A stretch of 64,000 bases of DNA from Trichobilharzia szidati. Taxonomy: Eukaryota; Platyhelminthes; Trematoda; Strigeidida; Schistosomatidae. A program made the position numbers and the translations under genes. The stretch covers positions 104,545,256-104,609,255 of the forward strand of contig OX235271.1 of assembly GCA_944472155.2 (NCBI GenBank), written 5' to 3'. Shown one piece after another: positions 13,301 to 22,712 of this stretch. Every line of letters begins with the position of its first letter. Position 1 is the first letter of the stretch. The notes under the pieces were generated by a model. That model was given only the letters and a program-made list of their open reading frames with translations. It was not told the DNA's origin and searched no databases.

Positions 13301-16300
13301 GATAGGACTTCAAGCGAGTGTAGAGAAGATGATGATGAGGATAACAAACCAACGAAAACAACAAGCACTAATCACTATTAACGGAAGAAATTTGAAAGAG
13401 GTCACTTTATCCAATTATCTAGGAAAAATCGTTTTAACTACAGGCGGTAGCACGGGATGAGGTTGTCAAAACCATCCAGGATCGGAAAGGCAAGACAGAT
13501 CTTTGTCAGTCTGAAATCATTTTTGGGAAATCCTCTTCACTCAGCGTCAAGAACAAAATTCTAATTTCCAGCACCAATGTTAAGTCAGTCAGTTCTTCGG
13601 AATGTTGGTGAATGCGTCACGAAAAGCATTTGTAACAGACTTTTGCAAACATTTATCAACAACTGCCTTCTTTGGCTTCATATTGAAGATGAGATGATGG
13701 GTGAGAAAGAATTAGCAATAAGAAACTGTAGGAAGGAATCAGTTAAGAACCAGTTGGTCAACAAATGTCTCGAATAAAATGGAGACTGATAGGACACACG
13801 CCGAGGAGACCGTCGAACGATGTCACATGCCATGACATCACTCAAGTAAAACCCAAATAGGAAAGGAAGAGTTTGGTATGGAGTCTATGGTGGCATGGAG
13901 GAGGTTGTGTGAGGAGGAGATGAGAGCTTATGGACAATCGTGGGGCCGGTTGTAGAGGACTACAGAGAACAGAACACAATGGAGATATATTGTGTTTAAG
14001 CCCTATGTTCCACTCGGAACCCAAGGGAATAATAATAATAATATTGCCTTTAAGATTTTCTGGGGGTTTTGTACAACTAATTTGGTAAGCAGTTGTCATG
14101 TAATTTTTAAATGAAGAGGTCTAGTTGTTCACTACCTTTGCCTTAAACTATACTTTGATTAAAAATTCTGACATGTACACAGCCGACAAAGCATGTATAC
14201 TTGAAGCGAGAATAGAAGGTGAATGATGTAGTTCAATCATAAAACAACAAAAAACAATTCTAGTGAATGTGCTAAATTTAGGAAATTTCAGAGAACAGAA
14301 ATTATTCATCCAACAAATAAAAGAACTAAATTATTTTCGTATTTATCTCACTTGAAATTACTAGGGTCTTAGGATTTATATCACTGCCTCAAGGTTAAAG
14401 GCTCTGTGTCATACTGAGCGTTGCTCATCATCACTTACAACCAACCGTTAAAGATTCCGTTGTGCCTCATTATTCATAGGGACCTTAGTTGTTTTGGAAC
14501 AATAATGCCAACTGTTGATGATGAAATACTAGCAAGCATAAAGTCCAAATTTAGAACTTTTTATTGATTTCTTTTGAATTTTGAATAATGTGGTATGTAT
14601 GTAACTTAACTCAACTTGACTGGTTTACTTCAGTTAGCATTCACTTGATAAAGGCCAATATTATTCATGGTGTGGAGGACAATTCTTTTATTATTATTAT
14701 TCCCTTGGGTTCCTAGTGGAACATAGGGCTTCAACTACACGTCTCCACTTGCTTCTGTACTCTGCTGTACTTTTCACCTGCATCCATGTTAATCCATACT
14801 GCTTCAATTCCTCTTCACACGATCTCCTCCATGTCACCCTTGGACGTCTCACTCGCCGCTTCCCTTTCGGGTTCCACTCGACGGCCTGACGCGCCTAGAT
14901 TTCTAGCTCGCTAGTTTTCTAGCCGGTTCCAAGCCCGGATAAAGAGGGAGGGTTGGGGCGTGGTGCAAGCAACTCCACCCTCAAAACTTAACAAAATTGC
15001 TACAGAAACTTCAACGCACAAATATATTAAAAATTCTAAAAATATAAACAACAACCTTATTTTTCGCTGGAATCGAGGAAGTGAAATGACGCAGGCTGGT
15101 GAAAGCCTTCGGGAAGCCAGTCAGCCGATGTGCCTCCTTTCGATGAAAGCGAAAATAAGGATGGGGACGTGGAATGTTCGTACAATGTACGAAGCTGGAA
15201 AGGCTGCCCATGTAGCCGCAGAAATGAGAAGGTAGGGAATAGAAGTGTAGGGAATCTGCGAGAGCAGATGGAACGGATGTGGAAGGTGCCAACTATCAAC
15301 AATTCTTTTAATGGGGACTTATTTTGTAAGACTTATTCAATCACAGATATTCACGTGGATTTTTTAAAACAAATATCTAGGATGTAGTATCTAGAACGAT
15401 TTAAACTGAAATTATCAGTTCTGAAAATTTTCTTTCAACAATTTTCTCTTGTTACAATAGGAACTAGTAGTAGCCATAGTGTTCTGTTTCATACAATTTT
15501 GTTTTATTGTTGCTCCATACTGAATGTTTTGTTTATTGAATCTTTATTTCTCTTTACAAAAATCTAGTTGTCAACTTTGTTCGTCATAGCAATCCATCAG
15601 GTGTTGGTTCAGTAATTCAGCGTAAGTCTGAGTAATATATATATTCACACTATTTGTTCATACTATTCACTACTATAATACTCTACATATCTTTTCTTTT
15701 CCACTTTGTAAAATTCAGTAACAACATTTATGCAACTCATTTGCCTGGTATAATTTTTTTATTGACTAGTCTGTTGTGTGTGTGTGTCGTCATTTCAGGG
15801 GTAGAATGCCCGCTAGTCACGCAAGTGGTCCTGATTTGACTCCCGATCGACCTCTTCCTAAACCTCGCCTAGCCGGTAGTAACCTGGCAACCCGACCCAG
15901 TTAAAAAAATACGCAAGTGCTAATCACAAACTTTTAAAGCTTAAAGCCCTTTATTCCACTTGGAATGTAAAGGAATGATAAAAAGGGTTGCGTTTATGAG
16001 GACCAGTGTTACCACTTGGTTATCTGGACTGAATTAATTGATGCAAGATTTAAAATTGTAATCGGTTGAATAGATGCAAATATAAGAATTAAAAGAAGTG
16101 ATTATTAATAACGAAACGGCTTAATTGGAAGGGAAATGATCCTCAGACAGGCTTTTATGCAGATCATAGTAGTACCAAGAAAGATATCAAGAAGCAGTCT
16201 TTAGTCTTACAAATTGCATTAATTATCTAGAGTTCTCTTGAGAAAAAAATTTATGATTTAGTACTTTGGAAACTTGTAGAGTTGTGGCGTGTGCTACTGA

Positions 16301-19300
16301 TAAGATTTGTCAGTAGTATGTAAAGAGACGTTCATCTGCATAAAAGCATCAAATAGCAGGCAGATAGATTTGATGTTAGACAAACCAAATGATACGCTGT
16401 TGCAGAGATACATGGAAATTGTGAAAGGAACACAAAGAAACAGAATACTAAGGCCAGAAGTAGCACTACATGGAAGATCTGTGGGAGTGGTAATTTGAAG
16501 ATAAGGTGTAGTGTACATAATTTTGCTATATGGAGATACCGAATTGCAAGTACACATTCCTTTACCAAGTCTCGTCTTCTACCGTTACACTGTCAATTTA
16601 TAATATCCATAAAAGGGGAGAGAGATTATGAATGTCAACCGAAAGATAAATACGTTTAGCAGAAACTTCTTTCTATTTCGACTGATTTTACTATTGTATG
16701 GTGCTATGAATTTTGACAACCTAAATCGAAACATTCTAATAGTAGCTTTTGTCAGTCTTACACTATGAATGAAGACAATTTACTGCTATTTCATGAAACC
16801 TAAGAAGATGATAAATGATTATTAGAATATTAATAATAAAAGTGATCTATTATCTGTCGGAGTTATGTTGAACTTCCCACTGATTGATTTGACAGGACAG
16901 AAATTCTAGTCACCACTGAATCAAGTAGTATATTATCATCTATGAAGTATCTCAGAAAGAATTTGAACCCCTTCAGGATTACAGATACGCCTTGCTGATA
17001 AACGCCAACAAGCAGGAAACCTAGGTATCTAAGGCATCCTGACGATTGCCTCCAACTGTCTAACAATAAGTGAATAATTGTTTCAAAAATTAGCTTATTT
17101 TTGAAGTCGCAACAGTATATAATCCTTGTAAATCCTGTAAATAGTCATTTTTATTGAGGTTTCCTTCTATTAACCGCTTTGTAGCCGTTTTAGTAACTTA
17201 AATAGTGTCTCCTAATTAGACTGTCTATTCATTGCTTTGTATTTTTGTTACTTAACTAAACAGGCCTGCATTAATGCGGGTATCATTTCTTCATCTATCA
17301 TATGATGTACGAGGATCCCTTTATATAGTTTTCAAAATTTTAGGTTAATACTTTTCTACCAAGTTAGTAATTTCGTTAAAAAACTTTTACAATGAGAACT
17401 TACTTCTTGATATTCAGATAAAATATTTTTTCTTCGCTATCACTTTCTTTTGATAATAGTGACACAATTCCCTGTACGCTTCTCACAAATCAACAGCCAA
17501 GAAAATTCTCATCCTGCACTTAATGTGCTTAGTTCTTCAAAACCTGGACAATCAATAATAAGTCCAACACGTGATAAACTCACTCCAGTTAGTGAAGATG
17601 ATAGTAATGCTACAAGTTCTGCTAATGCTAATCTCCCTGTCACCAATACTGGTAATAACGAATCAGTCGCAGTTAGTAAAGATATATCAAAAGAGGAACG
17701 GCCTAGTATATCTGTTCGTTCTAATCCTCTCAAACCACCAACTGAAGGTGAATTGTTGTTTATTTTACCTTCACTTGCTCTGCGTATTACTACGGATCAA
17801 CGTCAAACTATGTCTCGGCCAACTTTGTCCAGTCTTCCATCTACTGTGTCAGCATCCTCCGCTAGTGGTGAACCTACATCTAATAATAATGTAACATCTA
17901 GAGATGTGAGCCAGACAAAGTTGCCAGAACAACATTCAAGAGGACTTTCTTTACTTTCTCGATCTAAACCATCGTCTAAAAAAGACAGTTCCGCAGATTT
18001 GGATATCAATCCTGGTAGTTCTGTGCCATCAGTAAAAGTTAGTTTTCAAACTGACTTCCATGGTTTTATTCAGTTGGGATTGATTGATGTGCCTTGGTTG
18101 CCGAGCTTGATAAGTTCGTATTTGGATGAAAGATTGAATGACTATGAACGTAAGTTTTTATTCGTGTGTTTACATAATTAGAGAAATATTTGTTTATAAT
18201 CCACAGTTATAATTAGCGTTCTCAGAACCCTTCTAGTAGACTAACTGAATTAGACATGGGTTGGGTTCACTGATTCCTATGATCAAAGTATTTATTAACT
18301 CTATAAGCTATTACAATGCTCTCTTTCCAAACACACTAACTACATCAATACTTTGATTCTGTAATGTAAGTGTAGAACTTGGGCATTGCTATAGAATGTA
18401 ATTCCCTATTAGATTAGTTAATTTTAAATATTACACAGTAATGCAGTATTAGCAACTGGATGACGTTTTGAGCATAAATTGTTGCTCATAATCACATCAA
18501 TTTAATCACACGGTTTCACAATTTGATTATCCTAACGAGATTTTGACAAGTCACACTTATCAATAAATACCTTAGCTATGGAAAATATTTAGCGTCTTCA
18601 CAATTAATTAACTTAAAATAGCTTCCTTCACAACTTTTGGTGAAGTGTGTCTTTCCTTTATTACTTCACAGTAAAACTGTCATTTTTTTATTACAAACTG
18701 ATAGTAACCGAGGGTTGTGTAGACCACTAGATTCCAGCGCATATCATCAGATGTCGTGTGATTATTCCACGATGTGAAGGTTTCATTTTAGGGTTAGTTT
18801 AAAGTTATAATACAACCAGTTGCCATCGTCACGCGTTCCTCACCATTGTGGACAATTTTGAGCTTTTGAACCGAATTAGCATTTTGAAATTTACTCGACT
18901 AGAAGTCCGCTCCGTCCTCCTTTATGGCTGTGAGACCTGGCCATTGAGAGCAGAAGACATGAAAAGATTAGCTGTCTTCGATCATAGGTGTCTGCGTTCT
19001 ATCTCCCGCGTGAAGTGGTATAATAAGGTGAGCAATATTGAGGTTAGGCGTCGAGTGTTAGGTAAGGAGGGGAAATCAATCTACGAGGCTGTGAAATTAC
19101 ATCGACTGAGATGGTGAGGACATGTGTTACGTATGCCTAGTCATCGCCTTCCTCGACGGGCAATGTTAGCTGATATAGGGTCAGGCTGGAAAAGAGCTAG
19201 CGGTGGTCAAACGAAAACATGGCACCAGTCAATGAAATATACAACAGTTAGTCTAGGCCACGTAGGAAGGTGTAGACTTCCTGACTGGTCGGGGTCCTCG

Positions 19301-21082
19301 GGACGGTAAAAACCAATGGTTGGAAACAATTGGTGACATGGCTCAAACTCATCGTTCTCAATGGCTAGCGCAGATGCATCCACTCCTTGTGACTTATGAT
19401 TTCCAATTAAACTGTTTTTTTCTTCGTTATTACTATTCCTTTGTGTCACACCTCTGTTTACTGTCTCTAATATGCATTTCTCCTACTTTCTTCTCTTGCT
19501 TTGTGTGCTACATGGAATGTGGTGACTTGAACTGCCGCACATATGTGCAAAGTTCTATGTCGAAAACCGACCGACCGACTAGAAGTTAAATTTCGCCACA
19601 GCCACCTTTGAAAACCAAAATTCTTCAGATCACAATATGTGATCTGCTTGATACCGTAAATAGCAATCAAGAAACCAGGCATAAATAGATAAACAAGTAA
19701 AACAGCCGTCCAGTGGCTAACAATCACTACTGGAGAATATGAGTGCTATCCAACCACTCATTATAATTAGCCAGAAGTACTAATGAAGTACCATGCATTT
19801 TGAACCATGCTATCTACACTTTCCACTGGTGAGCTCAATACCATGTTTCATGTTTTTATTTCTTTTTCAATTGGCATTTCTTCATAAGAATGCCTGTCTA
19901 GTGTATAGTGACTGACTCATATAGTTTGTCTACTGAATTTTTACGAGTTGATCACGGATTGATATCAGTTAGAGAACCATTGAAAACCAGGGAGTACTGG
20001 ACAGCTGCTGTTTCATCCTAGCTCTTTGAGAATCATCGGCAGTACGCACTCACTGGGATTCGAACCCAGGACCTTCCGGTTACAAGGCAAGCTCGTATAC
20101 CATTCAGCCACTGGGACCCGATTCAATGGCTCATGAATTCTAACTTCTACCCATTCGTGATTTAGCGCGACCCCAGCCGTTGTCGTTGGTGGGACATCCA
20201 TCCACACACGTGACATCTAATTGGACCTCACTGGTCACGACTTCTCACTAGAACTCCAGGAAACTCCATCCTGTAGCAAGTCACTAGCAAGCATCAGATT
20301 AATTTTCTATAGTTTGGTTTGTAAGGGTTGGTTATGTTTTTACGAGTTGATCACGGATTGATATCAGTTAGAGACTGCCGATGATTCCCAAACTAGGATG
20401 AAACAGCAGCTGTCCAGTACTCCCTGGTTTTCAATGGTTCTCTAACTGATATCAATCCGTGATCAACTCGTAAAAACATAACTAACCCTTACAAACCAAA
20501 CTACTGAATTTTAACCGCTAGCATGACTCACTGTGATCTTTTCCCCTTTCTTGTTTCCACCAATTTGAAGGAGTACATACTATTTGAAAATTGATTCAAA
20601 CGTTATATATATATATATAGACTGTCTAATTCTTGCGTTTATTTCTTTCTTAAATTTTGAATCAAGTTTCAAGTGCAGCAAATTGGAATACAAATGATAC
20701 TAGTCAAAGTCATGTAATGAATACTACACTTACAAGAGATATTATGTCAGAAGAAATTATTGATCGACTTCGTGCTCTCTCAACAACTAGTTCACCTATG
20801 GTACAAGATGCTCGTGTTTATGATATTATTCACTGGTCGCTAAGTCCTGAATGTCGTTGGCTTTTAGCTACAAATATTGGAGTACCAGCATTTGATCGTC
20901 TTCTAGAAAGTATTGGTTTCCGTAAAGCACGTGTTACTATACCGAAATGGCTTCAAAGAGGTGTGATGGATCATTTAGATAATATTGCATCAATACTTTT
21001 AAAAGGTAGTTTAGAGTTAAGCATGGATGATATAAGCGAAGAATCTAGAGATTCTGATCAAACAATTGAAAAAACAGAATGA
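1178..21082 (+). CDS. BLTP1: BLTP1 / KIAA1109 / Tweek-like bridge-like lipid transfer protein, C-terminal exons (5' partial)
   Basis: Ten exons on the + strand join with consistent phases and GT-AG borders into about 1010 residues ending at a TGA. Family features recognised by eye: a segment with TCDTRRTLEIL and WYRSSLARRLFLG, a segment with SWNALTIFCVQLKKFDLNLY, GGGVGGEFGLVD, then IAGEINWDQAQAAIVRSTTP, and a last exon with YDIIHWSLSPECRWLL and ARVTIPKWLQRGVMD. These match the C-terminal (FSA_C) region of animal BLTP1 and fly Tweek; yeast Csf1 is a distant relative. The family forms long hydrophobic-groove rods moving phospholipids at ER-membrane contact sites; Tweek acts in synaptic vesicle recycling. 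Serine- and threonine-rich inserts in exons 3, 6 and 9 are less conserved. The N-terminal thousands of residues must lie upstream of the window. Introns are 0.9-3 kb and full of retroelements. Confidence 0.85.
1316..3071 (+). other. Intron 1 of BLTP1-like gene
   Basis: No gene seen. The only recognised content is an RTE 3'-end scrap on the minus strand near 2518-2640. The AT-rich remainder has short open frames without family signatures. Confidence 0.6.
2518..2640 (-). mobile_element. RTE-type LINE 3'-end scrap
   Basis: On the minus strand this reads as the conserved RTE 3' terminus, ending ATAGGGTATC / CCCTATGTTCCACTCGGAAAC followed by AAGGGAATAACAACAGC in reverse. The same ending is seen in longer copies at 13995-14040 and 14688-14895. 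Confidence 0.45.
3072..3230 (+). CDS. BLTP1: BLTP1-like visible exon 2
   Basis: Acceptor ATCTTTTCCAG, donor GTTTGT. Phase 1 in and phase 1 out. It encodes a hydrophilic, glutamine-rich segment ending YPSQSEMLNLNI, probably a less conserved linker. Confidence 0.72.
3788..4092. repeat. Smα-like SINE, inverted composite
   Basis: A minus-strand copy (about 3788-3982, with B box GGGTTCGAACC read in reverse) abuts a plus-strand 3' half (about 3983-4092). Both ends carry the terminal motif GGTTCTCTAAC..GATATCA/GATGTCA, so the whole is head-to-head. In the minus copy the hammerhead segment keeps CTGAAGA, but stem II is damaged. Confidence 0.65.
4490..4968. repeat. Smα-like SINE, two inverted degenerate copies
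   Basis: A minus-strand copy (about 4490-4660) and a plus-strand copy (about 4815-4968; GGCTTCGATCCCGG, then CCGAAGAGTCCTAAAATAGG, ACGAAACAGC) face each other with about 150 bp of unrelated sequence between. Both are diverged. Confidence 0.55.
5544..5892 (+). CDS. BLTP1: BLTP1-like visible exon 3
   Basis: Acceptor TTTTGTGCAG, donor GTAAGT. The first two thirds are serine-, asparagine- and threonine-rich. The last third, VASWNALTIFCVQLKKFDLN and MGSAMGLTR, is the conserved block. Confidence 0.8.
6166..6487 (-). mobile_element. Solo LTR with 4-bp target-site duplication
   Basis: A 322-bp block runs TGTAACG...CACCACA on the plus strand. It is flanked on both sides by GTAG (6162-6165 and 6488-6491). 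Read on the minus strand it begins TGTGGTGAG, has AATAAACAATCTG near its end and closes GTCGTTACA, the usual TG...CA layout of an LTR with a poly(A) signal. No internal retroelement sequence adjoins it, so it is a solo LTR left by recombination. A second copy lies at 22713-23553 with its own duplication CATA. Assignment to a Gypsy-type family is inference. Confidence 0.75.
6530..6706 (+). repeat. Smα-like SINE copy
   Basis: A-box-like AGTGGCTGAATAGTC, B-box-like GGGTTCGACCCC, then the hammerhead-derived block (TTGAAGAGTCTCAAACTAGG, AAGAAACAGC) and the tail GGTTCTCTAATCGATATCAA. The core has drifted (TTGAAGA), so cleavage is unlikely. Confidence 0.7.
6837..6994 (+). CDS. BLTP1: BLTP1-like visible exon 4
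   Basis: Acceptor CGTCTATTTTAG, donor GTAAGT. It completes an Arg codon split with exon 3. It encodes FIVDQLFCEGHIS...GGGVGGEFGLVDVEAR, a conserved glycine-rich block of the family. Confidence 0.8.
7478..7625. repeat. Smα-like SINE, short inverted composite
   Basis: Both ends carry the terminal GATATCA motif in opposite orientation (ATTGATATCGGTTACAGAAC and TCTCTAACTGATATCAATC), with a remnant of the hammerhead block (CCAAACTAGAACGAAGCAG) between. Confidence 0.5.
8385..8707 (+). CDS. BLTP1: BLTP1-like visible exon 5
   Basis: Acceptor GTTCTCATTTCAG, donor GTATTT. It encodes VGGFQIRIEYMN...LDLILYDEWRL and ends VFIRIAGEINWDQAQ in phase 0. The last block is characteristic for the family and continues into exon 6. 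Confidence 0.82.
8975..9482 (-). repeat. Smα-like SINE with duplicated 3' part
   Basis: A near full-length minus-strand copy (about 8975-9360) has B box GGGTTCGAACTC in reverse. It is followed by a direct repeat of its 3' end: ATTCAAGTATTGGTTT with the adjoining tail appears near 8952 and again near 9368. The hammerhead core of the long copy reads TCGAAGA and is broken. Confidence 0.65.
10285..10485 (-). mobile_element. Penelope-like element, GIY-YIG endonuclease fragment
   Basis: The minus strand encodes FFKIIYRVKNN...FCIAEALAIQ...LYIQKKIIQPLLLAW, which resembles the end of the GIY-YIG endonuclease of Penelope-like elements. A related remnant lies at 37605-37905 (+). It is only about 60 residues long and lies in an intron. 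Confidence 0.5.
10562..11058 (+). CDS. BLTP1: BLTP1-like visible exon 6
   Basis: Acceptor TCGGTTTCTAG, donor GTTAGT. It opens with AAIVRSTTPDLLRSIHKVRD, completing the conserved block of exon 5. A basic and serine-rich linker follows, then FAGSFRSAPDWAVFNIQHPT. Confidence 0.82.
11595..11766 (+). repeat. Smα-like SINE copy
   Basis: CAGTGGCTGAACGGTATACG (A-box side), TATTCGAGCCCCGG (B-box side), CCGAAGAGTCTCAAACCAGG, ATGAAACCGCTGTCCAGTAC and the tail CTTCTCTAACTGACATCAA are present in the expected order. The copy is diverged and its hammerhead core is lost. Confidence 0.65.
12046..12276 (-). repeat. tRNA-derived SINE of a second family with an RTE-like tail
   Basis: On the minus strand the 5' head is tRNA-like: GTGGCATAGCGGTTAGGACG forms an A box and D arm (AGCG/CGCT), and CCGGGGTTCGATTCCCGG forms a perfect 5-bp T stem with B box. 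The 3' end reads GAAGCCCTATGTTCCACTGG, the same as the 3' terminus of the RTE-type LINE copies here (for example near 13995 and 23275). A related, more decayed copy lies at 33841-34069. Confidence 0.75.
12359..12609 (+). CDS. BLTP1: BLTP1-like visible exon 7
   Basis: Acceptor TTGTTTATTTAG, donor GTAGGT. It encodes CFETEAQRELPV...QMAYVLRVRRGK...DLPIATIEEWLEFSF, a conserved stretch of the family. Phase 1 on exit. Confidence 0.82.
12753..13024. repeat. Element with 39-bp inverted repeats
   Basis: Positions 12753-12791 and 12986-13024 are inverted repeats with 2 mismatches in 39 (GTAGTTGTGTTCTCTGAGCT...). The 194-bp interior has no open frame. It could be a small foldback or MITE-like element, or terminal repeats of a Penelope-like element. 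Confidence 0.55.
13220..14042 (+). mobile_element. RTE-type LINE, RT C-terminal and 3'-end fragment
   Basis: Frames resemble the thumb and C-terminal part of RTE reverse transcriptase: LQAKTNKLTEEPSKIGLQ near 13260, YLGKIV near 13415, then the region shared with 1-487, and a 3' end CCCTATGTTCCACTCGGAAC followed by AATAATAATAATA. It is 5'-truncated, with many stops, and lies in an intron of the BLTP1-like gene. Confidence 0.75.
14688..14895 (-). mobile_element. RTE-type LINE 3' end, minus strand
   Basis: In reverse this is the same 3' end as 13900-14042: WRRSCEEELKQYG-like coding remnant, then GAAGCCCTATGTTCCACTAG and a TAA-repeat tail at 14688-14700. Confidence 0.7.
14896..15300 (+). mobile_element. 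RTE-type LINE 5' end with start of endonuclease
   Basis: AAGCCCGGATAAAGAGGGAG near 14930 precedes an open frame (14960-15235) that contains MGTWNVRTMYEAGKAA near 15160-15210. This is the typical N-terminus of the apurinic-type endonuclease of RTE LINEs. The frame ends at a stop after AAEMRR, and only 60 bp of later sequence follow. It sits head to head with the minus-strand 3' end at 14688-14895, so the LINE has been rearranged. Confidence 0.65.
15568..15621 (+). CDS. BLTP1: BLTP1-like visible exon 8 (54 nt)
   Basis: A small exon: acceptor CAAAAATCTAG, donor GTAAGT. It encodes VNFVRHSNPSGVGSVIQ. Phases on both sides (1 in, 1 out) fit exons 7 and 9, which is the main support. Confidence 0.7.
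15792..15978 (+). repeat. tRNA-Gly-like SINE with RTE-like tail
   Basis: GGGTAGAATGCCCGCTAGTC resembles the D-arm to anticodon part of tRNA-Gly, and GATTTGACTCCCGATCGACC the B-box/T-arm region. The 3' end AAAGCCCTTTATTCCACTTG resembles the RTE 3' terminus. It is likely a third tRNA-derived SINE, moderately diverged. Confidence 0.5.
15979..17459 (+). other. Distal part of intron 8
   Basis: I see no gene or recognisable element here. Short open frames on both strands (for example near 16307-16498) lack family motifs and are treated as chance. Confidence 0.5.
17460..18149 (+). CDS. BLTP1: BLTP1-like visible exon 9
   Basis: Acceptor TTGATAATAG, donor GTAAGT. It encodes TQFPVRFSQ, a long serine-rich low-complexity linker, then LLFILPSLALRITTDQRQT, another serine-rich linker, and VSFQTDFHGFIQLGLIDVPW before LISSYLDERLNDYE. 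The folded pieces fit the family; the linkers appear fluke-specific. Confidence 0.82.
18860..19592 (+). mobile_element. RTE-type LINE 3' fragment, second subfamily
   Basis: Conceptual pieces VRSVLLYGCETWPLRAEDMK, FDHRCLRSISRVKW, VSNIEVRRRVLGKEGK, LRW, then a stop in place of the usual Leu, and GHVLRMPSHRLPRRAMLADI are typical of the end of RTE ORF2. Several frameshifts follow. A close copy is at 59465-60035. It lies in the last intron of the BLTP1-like gene. Confidence 0.75.
19940..20290 (-). repeat. Smα-like SINE copy
   Basis: Near full-length minus-strand copy: tail GATATCAGTTAGAGAACC at the left, B box (GGGATTCGAACCC in plus orientation) near 20057, A-box region near 20100, and the 5' portion to about 20290. 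The hammerhead block is altered near 20020-20040. Confidence 0.7.
20311..20502. repeat. Short palindrome built from a SINE 3' end
   Basis: Arms 20311-20373 and 20440-20502 are 63 bp each with one mismatch, and the 66-bp spacer is a hammerhead-block remnant. The arms hold the SINE terminus and flanking sequence that also borders the copy at 19940-20290. Confidence 0.75.
20667..21082 (+). CDS. BLTP1: BLTP1-like terminal exon
   Basis: The acceptor is either GAATCAAG (exon from 20667) or AAGTGCAG (from 20679); both keep the frame. It encodes VYDIIHWSLSPECRWLLA, FDRLLESIGFRKARV, TIPKWLQRGVMDHLDNI and an acidic serine-rich end, then TGA. This is the most family-specific block of the gene. Confidence 0.85.
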
Positions 21083-21107
21083 ATAATACCTCAATTTTTT
21101 TTTAAAA

Positions 21108-21113
21108 AATAAA
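21108..21113 (+). terminator. Possible poly(A) signal of the BLTP1-like gene
   Basis: AATAAA 26 nt after the stop codon. Being so close to the stop, a later site may be the one used; AATAAATTG near 21470 is an alternative. Confidence 0.3.
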
Positions 21114-22708
21114 ATTAATTTAAAGCAATTACTCTCAATGATGTGCAATGCTACACGAGTAGAAGATTTTCTCTCCCCTGTATTATACATGAATAACATT
21201 TTTGTTGTTGTTGTTGAACGTCGTGTACTATTCTTTGTATTGTCCTCTTTTATTACCCGTGCAAATTAATCTCCTTTCAAGTTCCTGTTCTATTACTATT
21301 ACTACTACTACTATTGTCACCACTATCACTAGTATCACTATTAGTATCTTAATTGGCATTTCAATGATTCATAGCGTTGTTCTACTACTGATTGTCAATA
21401 TATAATCTGTAGACATGTCTTAAACAACGAAGTATCTCTTTTTTTGCTTGTTTCATATCCCTCTGTGAATAAATTGAAAAGGTGAATCCCCCCTCCTGAT
21501 TATACCAGTGTAAATTTTCCCCTGCATCAAACTTTTATTATTACTATTACTGATGTTTATTTTTATGTTTTATTAAAAATCTGGAATGGATATCATTTTT
21601 TGTTGATGAACTCCATTACACATTCATTTATGTATGTATCATGACGTTAAAAAAAAATTTCGATTACTATTATTAACTTATTCCGTTTTGGCTATTTTGG
21701 GGAGGGGGGATTTCTCAAGCTTTTTTCAGGTATACATATACATACTACTGATATGTATGGTAATCATTTGTGTTACCTTCCGTGTGTTGCTGGTTTATTG
21801 TTGTATAAGTCTGTATGCTGTGCAAGTACTAATACATTTATCGAAGGATTTGGCGATGATTATACGGCATATCTCTGAAATGCACCAGTTGAATGAGCAC
21901 ATTCGAATATTGGTAAAGAATAAGAATTTCTGATGCAGTAAGAGCCGCATACACTACCAGGAAACAATGGAAATGCAATTTTAGATGTTTAACCCTGAAG
22001 CCTGTTGCCTAGATTTTGACTATCAAACAACATTTACTCCCACAAACTAGCAAGATTTGTTTGTTGAAGCTGATGAATTTAGAGATGTCCTTTAATAATG
22101 CTCAAAAGATTGAATAAATAAACTTTTCACGAAGATTGGTGGTACGAGACATGTTATTAAATCATTCAAACTTAGGGGATTATGCGTCACCTAGAATCTG
22201 TTTTAATGTTATAATATTACTTTTAAGGTAGGTGAGTTGAAGTTGATTGGTCGCTGAGATGTGACTGGTTTCATGTGTTCAACTGAATTCTGAAAATCAA
22301 ATTCGCGCCATGAAGCTGAGGAATTTCGCTGCATCAGTGTACTTTGAAGGCCATCAGAAGGAAAATTTATAATACTGATAAGTCTTTTTGTGTAATCTTG
22401 TGACCCGTTTTTATATGAAATTCGTAAACCTACAGTCTGTTCCGTCTCTAAGAAGGATGTCTTTATCAAATTACGATACAGTGGGGAAATAAACAGTAGG
22501 ATCTTAAGACAGAGGCTAAACTCGGTCACCCGTAGAACCGACTACGCAACCCGGTTTATAATTATTGAAAAAAGACCGAAAATATACCCAACTACAAGCC
22601 TCAAAAGTGCTTAAGTGATTATGTCGCATACTATCTGCCGATTGATACGTGTGTGTTCGAAAATACATAACGGGGAGTAATCACGCCTTGCATGTGAGGT
22701 TGGGAGAA
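21114..22708. other. 3' UTR / intergenic region
   Basis: AT-rich sequence with simple TAC/TCA-rich runs near 21290-21350. I see no gene. Small open frames at 21202-21405 and 21634-21933 are low-complexity and lack motifs. Confidence 0.5.
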
Positions 22709-22712
22709 CATA

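Noticed and set aside
16307..16568. Overlapping small frames in intron 8 of the BLTP1-like gene
   Set aside because: Overlapping frames on both strands without motifs; consistent with chance.
17571..17894. 107-codon frame in another phase of exon 9
   Set aside because: Shadow of the low-complexity coding sequence of the BLTP1-like exon.
21202..21405. Leucine/threonine-rich frame after the BLTP1-like stop
   Set aside because: Produced by simple triplet repeats in the presumed 3' UTR.
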